Origin: Reticulitermes lucifugus
Lineage: Eukaryota > Arthropoda > Insecta > Blattodea > Rhinotermitidae
Reading direction: 5' to 3'
NCBI GenBank assembly: GCA_026260175.1
Contig: JAKCWW010000061.1
Span: 54,182 to 118,181 of the forward strand
Length of the DNA stretch: 64,000 nucleotides
Part shown: positions 45,111-58,463 of the stretch, piece by piece
How the letters are laid out: every line of letters starts with the position of its first letter
How positions within the stretch are numbered: position 1 is the first letter of the stretch
Program-made: the position numbers and the translations under genes
The notes under the pieces: generated by a model
Databases searched by the model: none
Seen by the model: only the letters and a program-made list of their open reading frames with translations
What the model was told of the DNA's origin: nothing

Positions 45111-46384
45111 ACTTTGCAGTAATTTCTTATCACGCTATATTCTATATTCTATATCCCAACGATATTACCATCGATCATTGCAGAGTGCAAAGTATGAAGA
45201 TATTCGTCATGTAATTTTCTTGAGCCTCGTATTAGTTGCTGTTATGTTTGTAGTGTGACAGAATATTTGTATGATATTTTGAAATCGATGCTAACTAGAG
45301 AAAGTTTTTGAAAGACCACTTGCATCCTCACGCGTTGCCCTTACCATTAATTCGCATTTCTGTACTTACACATCGTGGTGTTACGTAGAGTTCACACAAA
45401 CATCATTCTAAAAACATGGTAGTTTGAATCACATTTACGTGTGTTAATAAAACATTAATAGTGTATATGTTGAAACCTGTTGTGATGAATTTAGGTGCCT
45501 TTGACAGCTATTTTTAATCATCAGTATCCTTTTAGTGTTTTTTGAAAGGATCATTATAAGGAATATATCTAATTCTGCAGTAATGCTTTGTATCACGTTT
45601 ACACTCATAAATTTCCTTCAAGTGCATGCTAATTAATGTTATTGCTTTATTATTACGCTCTTTGTATGGCATTTGTTACCTCGCGTTGCTCATCATGAAA
45701 TCCTGATATCGGTGACATCTGGTTGGGTTCTTTAAAGCAGAAGCAGAGTTGCGAATGCTTGGAGCGGTGCTCTAGTCATTACAGTTATTTCCATATGCAT
45801 GAGGACCGTGTCTGTTCTCAAGTTGCTCAGGCCTCAACAGGGCTTTGTAAGGAGACTTGTTTGTAATGGCAAAACACGTGAAAGCCACACTCTGCATGCT
45901 GCACTGTTCTTTCAAATATTGCTATTTGTTTTATTTTAAAGCCCGAAACATCTCACTCAGGAAATTGCTATGACAATATGCAGGGGAAGGGCTCTGCTAC
46001 TGACTGGTCTATAGATTGAATCTAGATGTCAAATAATGTGACAAAAGCTATTGTGATTTCCATGAACCTTGCCGACGAGAACAGTACAAAGACGTTAGGA
46101 CACCAAACTGGTATGTGTTATTTTTTCCCCGGTGAAATTTAAGAAAGTGAAATTGTCCCTAGAAATCCCATACTCGGTCGGCCACTTAGAATGCTCGGCA
46201 TTATAGTCAGCCATGGAGCTGGATCATTCGTCATTTTAATGACACTTCTTCAGCCACCGATACTGTTTAATTTTCGTATTGCAATGATGGTACTCGGCAT
46301 CGAGCCCTATCATGTTTTTTCAACAAGAACCAAGGCATAGGCCTTTCTGTTATAACGCAATTATTATGACGATACCTCCAGAGG
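45111..46384. other. No gene seen
   Basis: AT-rich; nothing recognised. Confidence 0.5.
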
Positions 46385-46620
46385 GAAAGGTCATCAGCTG
46401 GTCAAGAAATTTCGCGCTGTGTGGAAACATAAGTTGATTTTAAGTATTCATAATTACCAAAAACGGGACCCTATTCCTATCAAGATGAAGCTCACTGTTC
46501 TGTTAGACGCATTTTAATATTATCCTCTCTACGCGTAGGTCCCGCAAGTGATTTTTTGCCCTTCAGATTTTCCGACTAGTTTTTGTAAGCATTTCACGTC
46601 TCCCGTACGAGTACTAACGT
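46385..46620 (-). repeat. LINE 3' relic
   Basis: 'cagctggtcaagaaattt' at the left, then 'cattttaatattatcctc' (46510-46527), which encodes EDNIKM on the minus strand. Further frame lost. Confidence 0.6.
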
Positions 46621-47223
46621 CGCATCAGTCCCATTCTCTCTCATCTAATTACAACTGAGTTACTATTTGCCAAGAAAATTATATTTATAATTACGAATAA
46701 ATTCGCTCTTTAATAAGTCGCTCAATTATTTAATGGTAAACGCGAGTCTAAAGGATTAATTGTACTCAAGCGATTATGTTAATTATATTGCAACGTAGTG
46801 CATTTACGATATGGGTACATTTCCGATCATTCTATAGTTTGAAGAACGTTTTTCGCTTCGTGATGTTGGTAGTACTTATAGGACTGTGCTGATGCGACAC
46901 GGCAGGTTTGTTGAATTATCTCTGTTATTTTCATCTACATAGCAGTTTGTGTTTCACAGCTGCAACTTTTTTTCGTGCAGGAAAGTGAGTACTTCTGTTT
47001 AGCTGTCTGCCCTGTCATAGACCTGTGTAGTTTTTATTTGCTGGCTGACATTATTAGTGTCTGGTTATAGAGTCAAAACCTTTGCCCGCGATTTCCGACA
47101 TCACAACATGGTTAGTCTGTGTGACAGTTACTGCCATCTTTTCACACAATTTGGTATTAATTGGTTATAGCTGCTATATTACCCCACGTAAAAATTCGAT
47201 CAAGTAAAACATTAACAGCCCAG
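46621..47223. other. No gene seen
   Basis: Nothing recognised. Confidence 0.5.
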
Positions 47224-47497
47224 CCGGAATACCGTAGTCAGTCTAGAGACTAAGCTAAAGACTGGAGGATCCGGGTTTCAAGTTTTAAATTTCCTTCTGC
47301 AAAACGTCCAGACCGGCTGTGGGGCCCAGCCAGCTTTCTACTTAATGGGTAACGGGGTTCGTTTCCGAGATTAAAGCGGTTGTTGCGTGAAGTTAACCGC
47401 ACACCACTTTCTAGATATGGGGTTAGTTAAGAGTGGAGCTGTACTTCTACTTTGCTTATATGCCTCCATGGCATGGACAGGGTAAAATTCCCCCCCC
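47224..47497 (+). repeat. SINE-B copy 8
   Basis: Plus orientation. The head 'ccggaataccgtagtcag' and B-box region GGGTTTCAAG are weak. The body has 'cgtccagaccggct', 'cttaatgggtaacg', 'agtggagctgtac' and 'ctccatggcatggacag'. Complete but diverged. Confidence 0.8.
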
Positions 47498-48088
47498 ATT
47501 TATAGTTTCAGTCGGAAGAAAAATGTTTTACAGAATTCAGCTCCACACTAATAATTGGCGTCATGTTACACAGTTTCGAGGATAATCAAGGCTAGCGGTT
47601 GTACATGGGAGAAGAGAAATTTATTCAGCCGGACGTCCGTTGTAAAGTTTCTGGTATCGTGGGGAGGTTGAAGTCTACGATATTTGTTCACAATGTTTAA
47701 AATCTTACATTTTACAATATTTTACCTGTAGGGTCTGACCATCAAGGTAGACCACTGATACGATCTTCAAATTTGAACAAATTGAAATAAATGAAATATT
47801 TCACAGCTGAGTATTTGGGAGGCTACTGCCTTCGCCAGTGCCCTTTAGCATCATGGCTAGTGTGTAGATGATAATGTGAAACCATTGACACTCTGCTTGC
47901 TGAAGTACAGCACTGTCAAAGTTAGTTATGCTTCAGAAACAGTTATTAGAATTCATCAGATATTTAGGCACTGAAACAAACTTAAGTTGCCTATGAAGTT
48001 TCTTAAACCCAACAAGTAGGCACTTATTCTTAGGAAATAGGCACTAACAGTTTGTTGAAAGTGCGGATATTGGAAGAATTACAAACTG
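47498..48088. other. No gene seen
   Basis: Nothing recognised. Confidence 0.5.
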
Positions 48089-48174
48089 TCATCGTCATCA
48101 TTATCATGATCATCATCGTCCTCTTGTCAATATCATCATCATAATCATCAAAATCATCACAATCATCATAATCA
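48089..48174. repeat. (ATC)n-type microsatellite
   Basis: Interrupted ATC/ATCATA units. Confidence 0.85.
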
Positions 48175-49511
48175 GTATCCTTACAACCGTCGTTAATATT
48201 TTCAACGGTTGAGCAAATAGGAAATAAAGAGTCATTGAAATTGTCATTACCAGGCTGTCAACATCACTTTGTCAGTCGTTTACGAGTACTTCACATTTTA
48301 TTTGTGCCTGGGAGTTTGTTTACGTTCAACCAAGCAGTGTCTTTTTTATTCGAAATCTATAATCTTAAAAAATGTCAACGCCATCTCATCACCTCCAAAC
48401 ACGACAAAAAATCAGGCGTGAAGCTTGTAGCTTAGCACGAATCTGGCCCAAATTAAAGGATATTTTACCAATACCTGAAGAGATGCCTTTCGTCAAGGAA
48501 ATGAAAAACAACATAAATGAGGATTTTCCTGTATTTTATAAATTCTCTAACTATTTTGCATAAAATTCGATATAGGGGATATTCACAAAAAAATATTAAG
48601 TGGTGTGAATTTCGTGGAAGTCGGCGCAGGGTGGGCTGTGCCTATGGGCGTAAATGAAATTACGTTTACGCATGTACCGAGAAAAGGTATGACATTTTGA
48701 AATTAAATAACGCATTTTTAAAGTCTGTGTAATTCGTCACGGATTACACCATTTGCTTACTACGCCGTGAATTTCACAATTTGCAATCTTCAGTTTTTTT
48801 GGAGACACTGGCCGTTAATATGTTGAAAAGGAACTTCGTAGCGCTGAAAAATATGTGACGTCAGCTATTTGCTCGATACGCGAATATTTGCGAGGAATAA
48901 TAAACGGGAAAAATATGTAATCAAAAAACTTGCCATTTTGGACACAGAGCAGATGCGAGAAGAATTGTTACATGCAATTCGGTGGCTCGGTTTCGTGCAA
49001 TATCGTGCAGGTCACGGATTTTTAAAATGAAGAAATCCATTGGACTTACCGTTTAGAAAAGAAAGACGTGAATGATAGAGCAAAAATAAATTGCGAAGAC
49101 GCAAACTGCCTTGAGAAGACTGTAATGAACCTTTCGAATTCTGTAAAAATGCAGTTCTTTAATCGATTATCTATTCACTGCAAAGAGAAGAACCTGAGTG
49201 AAGTAGTCAGCCTGTCACTGTAATTGCATTCGAGGTATAAACATTTTTGCGTCCCTTCCGTGCAGAACAGCAATAAAATTATCAGAATAAATATTTATTG
49301 TATAATTGGGAGATGATAACTGAATAGCAGTGCAGTTCATTGGCTTTGTGAAAAGATACTGGGACTCGTAGAACTAGGAGTTCCGTGCAGGCCTCAGACC
49401 CTACTCCTCCATTACATAGATTTTTGGGGATTTTTCACGTTGTATTGTTATTAGTATTTGATTTTATTGTGTGAAAAACGTATGCCCATTACTCAGGTAC
49501 AGATAGGAGCC
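48175..49511. other. No supported gene
   Basis: The frames at 48235-48435 and 48372-48563 are short. 48372-48563 has a fairly protein-like composition but no domain I recognise. Confidence 0.4.
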
Positions 49512-49806
49512 AGAAGAGCTCAGTTGGCACAGTGAGTAGGTTACGGGCTGGAAAACCAAAAGAGCTTTTTTTTTTAATTCCTGGCAGGGACACGAGATTA
49601 TTGTGGGCTCCAAATCGTTTAGACCGGCTTTGGAACCCATCCAGGCTCCTTTTCAATGGATTGTGAGGGCTGTTTCTCCGGGGGTTAAGCAACCGTAACG
49701 TGAAGCTAACCATCACCCTATCTAGTGCCGTGGTTAAGAACAAGTAGGCGACACTTCTAGTCCCCTTATGCCTTCATGGCGTGCATAGGGACAGCCTCAC
49801 CTTAAG
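49512..49806 (+). repeat. SINE-B copy 9
   Basis: Plus orientation. A box AGCTCAGTTGGC, a damaged B-box region with a nine-T run, then 'gaccggctttgg', 'cccatccaggctcc', 'atctagtgccgtggttaag', 'gccttcatggcgtgcatagg', 'cctcacctt'. Full length. Confidence 0.85.
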
Positions 49807-51533
49807 TAGAAATTATGCAGACTTCTTTAAATTTGTCGAATACAACTTCAAAGATTTGAGTCGTTGCCATATTTGCGATTGCTGACTAAACAAACAGAAA
49901 TTTATATGTAATGTGTAAATATGTGTGTGATCTTCCGTACCAACTTGTATATGCTTGACTTCAATGGTTCGTCATCTGTTATCCCCATCAAACCGACAAT
50001 ATAGCTCACGGACACAGTGTTGTTTTTTACGCTGTACAAAATATTACCTTGACAAAAGTTCCATATTTTTCCGTCATCTGTTACCATACAATATTTCAGG
50101 ACCTAAAAGTAAAGGCACTAGTGCCGTTCGTATGTTATAAGTTGGCATCTCCGCCATGTTTTTATTGTTATACTGTATTAGGACGTACGGCTTTCGGGTG
50201 TTTTTCATTGGTATAGTTTTTGTACCATGTTTAATGAAAATCTGTCAGTTGTTTCAACAGTCGAAGTGTGACACAGACACAAAAACACGCAGCACGCACG
50301 CATGATGTCAAAAACACTTTTTTAAAGAAGAAGAGTAAGCCATAAACGTTTAATACGTCGTGACTTAGAATTTAGAATAGGATTTAGAAGGACATGCCTA
50401 AGGAATTTCGGGCTGCAGGCGTTAAGTTTTGTTGTACCCATTAACAGGGCAACTAATTAAAGATGAATCCTTGGTCTTGCACCACAAAACGATGTTTCTG
50501 AAATTCATGTAGGTACGTTTTCGCTTCTAGACTATTGCTGTTAAAATTATTTTCTTATCACAAAGAGGAAGGAGAGTGACATCTGTTATTCAATGAGAGG
50601 TGTCTGCCTTTGTGTTGTGTAAGTGTCTAAAACTACCTGCGTAAACTTATATATAAGGAAGAAGTGACCAGGCCTGAAAGCGAAGACGGTGTGGATGTTG
50701 TAACTCGCTGAAGTGAATCTCCTGGATACGGTTCCTGCTGTTTTGGAGCTGACTGTATGCCTTACAGATCCTAATTCCAACGGCACCAGCCATACAAAAT
50801 CAAATTACTGTGCTGCAAAGTCGTTACAGTTCTTGTATAAATAGGCAGTGTAGCTACAATCCATACTAGTTCTGGGAACAGTTTTATATATGGTTCTGTA
50901 ATAATGCATTACATTTTGTGCGTCCTTCGTACAACTGTCGTTAATGGGAAAGATGTATGCGTTATTCTCCATTATTGGATCATGCTTCGATGAGGGCTAC
51001 ATATTATGAAGCTTCTGACTGTACACTTTTCTCCAGCCTCGTCTCATTTCTGCCTACTTAGGCCCAAGTATTCCTCGCGTTACCCCTGTTTTCTATTTTC
51101 TGAACTGCGGCTGCGCATACAGTTATGTGAGCCAGAGACTCAAACCCAGTTCTGAGAACGAATTATGTCATAGCTCCATTGTCCGCTAGGTCCGTGGTGG
51201 ATTCCATGAAACGGAGAAATAATAAGAAAGAGAAAATCTGTATCCAAACAAGTCCATGAATCTCCATGTGGAAATTCGCCGGAGGTTCGACAGCTGTCCT
51301 CTGGAATTGTAATCAATCCATTATGCTTGCCCAGTGGACACCGAGGGCGCTTTTGGTGGTCAGGCGTGTAGCTAACTGCTTACCTCCATATAATACAGAA
51401 TGTTAAGAGAACTTGGACCATTTCCGCCACTTCCCTGTACGTCATTCCTGGAGTTAGTACTTAATTAAGCACAGGGAAACTTTATATTTTTAATTTTTTA
51501 CCTGCCCCATATTGGTAATATCATCAGTGGACG
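49807..51533. other. No gene seen
   Basis: At about 51135-51160 'cagagactcaaacccag' resembles a reverse B box but lacks a partner A box. No gene. Confidence 0.45.
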
Positions 51534-51563
51534 TAATAATAATAATAATAACAATAATAATAA
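51534..51563. repeat. (AAT)n microsatellite
   Basis: AAT units with one AAC interruption. Confidence 0.85.
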
Positions 51564-51589
51564 AGCTAAATTGCACAAAAGACTTTGCC

Positions 51590-51910
51590 CACTAACTCCA
51601 GTTTCTTTGCAGTAGGCAACTATTTCGTCTAGTTTTATAAACAATATTTTTAACTGCTATTTCCTTAATCCAGCAGACATATTTAGCAGTCTTTAAACAT
51701 CCTTCAAGGTCGTATAGATCAGACATCTTCATTTTCGGATTTATAACATAAACATTAACTTTCTTATCCTCTTTACAAACTTTTAATTACTTTCCTTGTT
51801 ATCTTATATTCTGTTCTATTAATCTTCTTAATAAAATTCTAAGTTCCTCAAATTTAGTCAGTAGTTCTTCTCTGTCCTTATAAGTTTCAATAAATTCATC
51901 CCTTACACTC
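51590..51910 (-). other. Coding-like minus-strand stretch, unknown
   Basis: Translating the minus strand gives a charged, helix-like run (FIETYKDREELLTKFEELR) without a start, and then stops. It could be a LINE ORF fragment. No domain recognised. Confidence 0.25.
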
Positions 51911-51947
51911 CTTTCTCAGACTAATATGTTGGCCTCAACTCATTAGT

Positions 51948-52246
51948 AAGGTAAATTTCACCCTATAACATGCCAAGAAGGCACAGAGTGGTGTGGGGGG
52001 GGGTGCTGGCGGTAGAGGTATATCTCTACCCTTTCTTTAACCTCGATGCTAGATGAGGGTGCGTGGTCAAAGTCACGCCCCGGCCCCTTTGCCCCCGTGA
52101 AAGGGAACTGGTACCCATTGAATAAACTGTTGTCTGGACCTCTGGGCCCTGCTGGAAGCGCACGGAAAACTTCGTCCCCCATCGGGTTTCGAATTCTGAA
52201 ACATTCAGCCAGCAGCAAGTCGATATCAAATTGTCAGTTGAACCAT
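51948..52246 (-). repeat. SINE-B copy 10 (variant middle)
   Basis: Tail 'aaggtaaatttcaccctataacatgcc', then 'cacgccccggcccctttgcccc', 'ggtacccattgaat'. The middle ('cctctgggccctgctgg') differs from other copies, and the B-box region is 'gggtttcgaattctg'. Confidence 0.75.
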
Positions 52247-52920
52247 AAATGATTTATCGTAACCTACCTTCGTGTTACAAGCATAAAAACAGATGAATTT
52301 TAAAACAATTCCTTCTTATGACACCAGCAGTGGAAGTGGTGTTATACGTACATGGTTTTCTTCACGGGGTCAGTCCAGGATATTCCCGCACGGTCAGTAC
52401 TTGTTTCTGTTTTGGTCCTGTGAGTGTGGTGGTACTGTCCGAAGGCTGTGGTTGGTGACGTCCGACCTAAACAGATTAAACAGTCTTCATTAGGGAAGCT
52501 ATACTAACGAACCTCTCTTCACGGCGTCCCCAGGTTGGAGGAAAAAAAGAACGTAAACCAACCAAACCAGTGGTCGGTCATCTGAGCCTCTTTCAAAGTG
52601 GTTTCTTTCCACGCAGGTGGAATGTACTGTACTATTTCATCTCTTCACTTATAAGCGTTTTAGTTATTTTGCTACGAAGATAATGTTAAGTCAACTTATG
52701 CATCGTAACATAGGCTAGGAGTACTGCCAGCTGAGAAGAACAGCTGGCTGAAATTATATTAATACAGATCCCATTTTGTTTTGTACGGCCACATCTAATG
52801 TCTGGGGGTGAATTCTCGCTATGCTATGGACACACCTGGGAATAAAGTTCGGAGTTTAAGTTTCCAGTGTGGTGAAAATGTAAATAATGATCGTCCGGGT
52901 TATAAGATCGTGTTATTAAG
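52247..52920. other. No gene seen
   Basis: The plus frame 52293-52493 has no motif. Confidence 0.5.
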
Positions 52921-52985
52921 CACGTGTTTATAGATGTTTCGAATAAACCTGCTGTATCCATCTTCAAGATAGAAGTGACTGAATA
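52921..52985 (-). ncRNA. Hammerhead-like relic
   Basis: On the minus strand: TTGAAGA, T, GGATA, loop, TATTC, GAAACATCTA. C3 is T. Stem II GGATA/TATTC pairs with wobbles. Probably inactive. Confidence 0.3.
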
Positions 52986-54479
52986 GTGAAATTTAAGAAC
53001 TTGAAAGAAAGGGCGAGGGTCATTATTTTTATTCACCAAACAAAACTAAAACTATCTTAATTAAACTTCTTAAACATTAACAAGAAAAGTGTCCTTAAAA
53101 ATAACAAACTTAAAAGTAGACACAAAGCACCAAATTTTTACTGTTTTTGAGACGTTATTGTGTGTCTGCAAACACCCGGCATATCGCGTACCATGCATAT
53201 GGAAGTAGTTGTGGACAGTATTTTGCCCCGAGTTGTTATACTTGCTGCACAACATAAGTTTAAGTGCAAGGAAAAGTGTTTGTAAATCAGTACTTCCGTC
53301 CCCTTAATGAAACGTACAATTTGTACGACCTCTCAATGTACAGCTGCGTTGAACGAAGTCTATTTTAACACTGACGCCTATGCACAAGCATTACCCATTA
53401 TTACTGTTACGTCATCGTCATATTGACGGCACCTCGCTGCGTTTTCTCTGCCAGAAGCTAAGATAATGCAAGTAACGGGAATTTCGTTTCTATTATGCAT
53501 TACTCCGTTCCGGACCCCAGTAATATTTTATTCAGTTTCTCCATCTCAGTAATCTGTTACGTCCCTGCTTTCCCACGCCAGCTGACTTTGGCAGCAGCGA
53601 GAGAAGGAGATACATCCGTACTTATTTCTGTGTTCCGTGCATTTTAGTGCTTGAAGCTGAATAGCTTTTTTTGTATCTAAGACTATCTCGGTTTGTGGTT
53701 GACTGCAGTACACATTATATCAGTTGATTTGACTGACATATATATCTTCCAAAACTATATTTTCAAATTTCTGCATCTGATCATGTTTGTTTTGGGGACT
53801 TCTCCGAATTGGAAACTGTGTTTGAATCAACACTGTTTGCCTTCTCTTCGGATACGCCCTTACAGATCACTTTTAATATCGTTATTTTAATTATCATCGA
53901 CATCAGCGGTATCAAACTTTCTGATTCAGTTACCAGCACCCTGTCTTGTACGTTAGGCATGTAAGCTTTTATTGCAGGTTCCGAGTACCAAATTTAATCA
54001 AGTGCATTCGTAATTTCCTAGCTGGAACATGCAACATACGGAAGGACATCACCTCTGCTCTACGCATTTAATTTTCACACTTCCACCGTGTCTAGTTATT
54101 AGAAGTCGTAATAGGGACCATTCTGTTTTTGGTTCACTGTCGATAGATGGCCAAGTACTGTACTTTGTTAAGCTAAAATACCTTTTGTTCTTAATATACT
54201 TAATATTGTTATTGCTATGAGGGAACTGGCGTCGGTAGAACTGAGAGTGTAGAAGTCCTGTCGAGTTACGCTCTCAGTCGCACATTAGCATTTTCTTCGC
54301 ATGTCATAAACGTAACATGAAAGAGGCTGGAAACTGTTTTCTAACATGATCTAAACAAATGTATTTTGCGTCATATGCCAGCAGGAACACCGCATAATTT
54401 GCTAAGTCGGGATTTGAGTGAAATGTGTGAAGATGAGTGAAACGATTGTACTTAGTACTTACGATTACTTGGATTACGT
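52986..54479. other. No gene seen
   Basis: Nothing recognised. Confidence 0.5.
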
Positions 54480-54570
54480 ACTCGTTTCAGCACGCTGTCC
54501 ACCGTCTAGTATTCCACGGAAAAGAAACGACGTTTCGGAATACTGATCTTTGTCAGATTCATGTTGCTTA
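54480..54570 (-). ncRNA. Hammerhead-like relic
   Basis: On the minus strand, CTGACAA (G8 changed to A), a spacer and TTCCGAAACGTCG. Degraded. Confidence 0.25.
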
Positions 54571-54819
54571 AGTGATAGTAATCGTGACCTTGGAGTGACT
54601 ATTGTTTCAATGCCAGGTCTTTATCTGCTTCTGATCTTGTTAGAGTCTCACAGTCAGTTGCAGATTTAATGTTATTTGCTTGTAGTTAGCACTACACACT
54701 GCTCTATGAAGGTCTGAAATATGGGTCTTTAAGAATGAATGTATGTAGAGTAGGGATGCTTGGTTGCAGTGTAGATTGAAAATGTCGATAGTACCACATT
54801 GGCTTCTAATATTTCATTC
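54571..54819. other. No gene seen
   Basis: Nothing recognised. Confidence 0.5.
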
Positions 54820-54887
54820 ACTACTACCGCTACCGCTGCCACCGCCACCACCACCGCCAGCGCCACCACCACCACCACCACCACCAC
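54820..54887. repeat. (ACC)n microsatellite
   Basis: ACC/GCC units. Proline- or threonine-rich frames across it are translations of the repeat. Confidence 0.9.
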
Positions 54888-56349
54888 ATTCAGAATATTA
54901 CCAGCGTCACTATTCGCCGATCCTGCGCCGAAGGAGTCCTACGAAATGTCTAAATTAAAATGTTTGATTATTCTGTATATTTGCAGGCCAAAGACAGCTG
55001 ATGAAATTCTGTTTAAAACTATAAATTATATAAAATGAGAAGGTCAGCATAGTTTCAAAAGAATTAAGTCTTTGAAACAAATTTCCTACACTGCTTTGAC
55101 AGCATTAATTTTGTTCTAACAGTAGGCGTTCTACATTAACAATCCTATACTTTGGAAGAAATACAATTTTTATGGTTGGCGTGACTATAGTGAATGAATA
55201 ATGTGTGGGGGGCGGTAATCTGCGAGATAGGCAGATAACAGTGCAAGCACTATATAAGCCATTTAATGCAAGATACTTATATTCCAACAACTACCAATGA
55301 ATTTCCCTCCCCTGAGAGCGCTGAAGCCTCTGATAGGAAACAGAATGACGAGGTCGCATATCTGTACTGCTGAATGCATAGTTCCTTTACTCGCCATACG
55401 TCCATTCACCTTAGTTATGTAACATCAGCTTGCAAATTAAATGTTCTGAAAGAGCGAAGCTTGAATTTTGGGAATGTTTACAACTGTTTAAATGGCAATA
55501 CTGCTAATAATGAGCCCATTCGTTATTGCAATTCAGGAAATTCGTTTGAGTAAGTGGACTGTACGCCAAATATGAAAGTAATATATCACTGCAGTATGAA
55601 TTCATTGTCGATGAAAGCTCATATGCGCTTCTATGTTTATTTAAATTACTAATCAAGGTCGCTCCATCGAAATAAAAATATTTTACATCCAAAAGTTCGA
55701 TAAAAAGGAGGTATGATCATCTGTGTTATAGGTTTGACAAATTAAATGTACTTTGTGACACATCTGAATAATCGTAACGTGTACACACAATCACATTTTG
55801 CCTTTTGTTCGGTGTAGGTGTATAATATAGTCTTAGGGAAGGATGTAAATCTTTGGTAAGACATTTTGCAGCGAATTTATGGGAAGAATATTTATTTTAT
55901 GGCAAAGATAAAGTAAGTGCTGCAGGGTGGGTGAAACTTCATGTGGCAAAGGATCGTAATTCACACTCTTATGTGGATATTATTAGGGTAATTAAATCAA
56001 GGAAGATGTAGTTTGCAGACATTATTATCATCGAGCATTAAGTTTGTGGGTTGCTCAGAATATATCGAAAAAATCAATCGCGGACTTTCGGTACGGGGTG
56101 ATTTTCCAATTTGGAAGTTGTATGAGGAATTGACAGATGCTCACCGTAAGAAACTTTACATATTGAGGAATTGTTCCATAAGTCTTTAGACTTTGACGGA
56201 GTTTTTGAAGGTATGCTGTGGATATGGTAATGACCTTTCGGGTTTCAAAAAGGAGGAGAAATTCTTGAGAAGCTGAGCTGCTATCACCATGTCAGACGTT
56301 ACTCCACCCGATGGAGGTGATTCAGTGTGGAAGCGAAAGGAAATTCATA
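54888..56349. other. No gene seen
   Basis: Frames at 55105-55290 and 55504-55692 lack motifs. Confidence 0.5.
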
Positions 56350-56570
56350 CAAAAAGTTAAAGCGAAGACCTGGTTGGGAGGATAATATTAGTAGATGTTA
56401 AAGGTATCTGTTGTGGGGATGTGCGGTAAAACCAAGTATGCTTGGATAGTGTTCAGTTTCGGGCTCATATGAACATGGTAATGAATTTCCAGTGCTCAAT
56501 TAGGTACACTGAAAAGGTAAGCGATTCTCAGCTGATCTGGAAGGACTTCTCCGTGTGATTACTTCCAGAT
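56350..56570 (+). pseudogene. LINE C-terminal relic
   Basis: Near 56374 'ttgggaggataatatt' encodes WEDNI, followed by GCAVKPSMLG and SYEHGNEFPVLN in shifted frames. These are the C-terminus and start of the 3' tail of the recurrent LINE. Confidence 0.6.
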
Positions 56571-56929
56571 ATCTTAGTCGTTTCATCCTTAATATTTGAG
56601 GTTTGCAGAAAACATTAGACCAATTTATAAAACAATACAGAAAACAGACTTTTACTTGCACTTTATATAGTCCTATTAGAATTTAAGAGAGGAGACAGGC
56701 TGACTATAATAGATAGGCTTTGCCTGACTAAATAATAGAAGTGACAGGCGAAATAAATCATTTAGTAGTAACATTAGAAAACGGAGGAGGATGGAATGGA
56801 CAAAAGACCAGAAAAATAGCAAAAGATAACCAGTAGCTAATGAGAAAATATAGCGATATTTAATGATATATGCATATTTTATAAAATATACTTGAAATGT
56901 TATCAGAATTTACCGTGATGGAGGCATGA

Positions 56930-57660
56930 GGCTTAGATTTTGGGTGTAAAGAAATTAATATCATGCATGGAATGTTTCGTGTAGACTGTTGAGGATGCCG
57001 AGCTGTGCAGCAAGTAATGTGGATCAGTTGGAGTTATGAAGGGGAGGTAGAAAAGGAAGGAGGTTGAACACTGTGGTAAAGTATTGCTTACGCTTGTTTT
57101 ACGTGGATGTTTGTGATATTATGAGTGGCCAAAGATATTTAAAGAGGAAGTAGAAAAATTAGGATTAGCATAAATTTGGCAGATCAATCGGAGTAAAGTA
57201 AGTAACGAATGGTGTAAGAATATAGAAACAGAATTTATATGCGGATTAATGGGACAAGATTCCTTTGGATTTTGTTGTAAATGAAACACTTAGGAGGGGG
57301 ATAAAAAGAATGACGTTGGTTGTTGTACAAGAAATGAGAGAGGTGGAATGACATAGCTAAAAGCAGGGATTTTGAAATTAAGAGGAATTAGGAGAGGATT
57401 AGAGAAAGTAAGATACCCCTTATGTCTGGGGCAGGAGGATGTTAAGCTAAAATTTCCGGAAAAGAAAAAAATGAATCGAAGAATTTGTTTGTAGCAAATG
57501 CTTATGTGAAACTCAGGATTCAGTCTATAAGAAAATATTGAACTGTGTAAATGTAACGGGGTTATAAAGTGTTGGAAGATACGTAGATGTAAGTGTGAGA
57601 ATGAGGTTAGCAAGATAAAACCTCATTGGAGGGCTATAGTTATCGAATTAGAAAGGGACT
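56930..57660 (+). pseudogene. Relic of a second LINE (C-terminal region)
   Basis: Across frameshifts the plus strand reads WPKIFKEEVEKLGLA (about 57127), YPLCLGQEDVK (from 57414), IEEFVCSKCLC..DSVYKKILNCVNVTGL (57475-57565) and VGRYVDVSVR. This Cys-containing cluster with an E-D-V-K segment resembles the C-terminal Cys/His region of some non-LTR retrotransposons. It is different from the W-E-D-N-I-K family. Several stops; not functional. Identified from memory of the pattern. Confidence 0.55.
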
Positions 57661-57861
57661 GGAGACGGGATTAAAGATATTAATGTTAGTAGTAATAGCA
57701 GCAGTGCAGAAACATTAAAACAAGGAGTAGACCCGATGGAATTAGGTATGTATATAAAGAGTCTGTTTTCCGCAAATAATTTTGTTATGCGGACACACAT
57801 GCATTCTTTGTAATGAAGGCAGTAAAATGTAAAAAAGGTGAATATGTACTTGTACCCGTCA

Positions 57862-58115
57862 TTAAGGTATTTGGAGGAGAGGAGGTATAGTCCAAATCAT
57901 CCTTAACTTCGGCACTACGTTGAAGTTAGTGATCATCTTTACGCCCTGGCTGCTTTACCCCCCGTACCTTTTGAACAGGAGACTGGATGGGCCCCAGAGC
58001 TGGTCTGGACACTTATTTTGAAAATAAAAATATTTTGTCCGTGATTGGAATCGAATCGCTCTTCCTCGGTTGTCCAGTCTGTAGCCTAATCATTACACCG
58101 ACCCCCTTACAGCCT
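57862..58115 (-). repeat. SINE-B copy 11
   Basis: Tail 'aaggtatttggaggag', 'atccttaacttcggcac', 'ccccagagctggtctgg', B box 'ggaatcgaatcg', head 'tccagtctgtagcctaat'. Minus, complete but mutated. Confidence 0.82.
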
Positions 58116-58127
58116 ACACAACTCAGT

Positions 58128-58128
<1 letters not shown>

Positions 58129-58161
<33 letters not shown>
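58129..58161. repeat. (ATT)n microsatellite, left of SINE-B copy 12
   Basis: About eleven ATT units. Confidence 0.9.
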
Positions 58162-58162
<1 letters not shown>

Positions 58163-58456
58163 AAGGTAAAGGTAAGGTTGTTTCTGTCCACACCATGAAG
58201 ACACACAGGGGGATTAGAGTTACAGCTGTACTCTTTCTTTACCTCGGCGCTAGAGGGAGGTGAGTGGTCAAAATCAAAAGCCGGCCGCTTCACCGCCGGG
58301 GAAGAACCCCGGTACCCATTGAATAAGAGGCTGGATGGGCTCCAGAGCCGGTCTGGACGATTTTGAGTACGAGAAAGAATTCTTGCGCCTGCCGGGATTC
58401 GAAACCCGGACCTCCAAGCCCGTGGCATAGTAACTATACCGACTACGCTGTACCGG
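58162..58456 (-). repeat. SINE-B copy 12, inserted in an ATT microsatellite
   Basis: One of the best-kept copies: 'aaaggtaaaggtaaggttg', 'ctttacctcggcgctagag', 'ccggccgcttcaccgcc', 'ggtacccattgaataag', 'ccagagccggtctggac', B-box region 'gggattcgaaaccc', head 'actataccgactacgctg'. ATT units flank both ends. Confidence 0.88.
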
Positions 58457-58463
58457 TTACCGC

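Noticed and set aside
54764-55038. Proline- and threonine-rich frames
   Set aside because: Translation of the ACC microsatellite.
57290-57613. 107-codon minus frame
   Set aside because: Antisense shadow of the plus-strand LINE relic.
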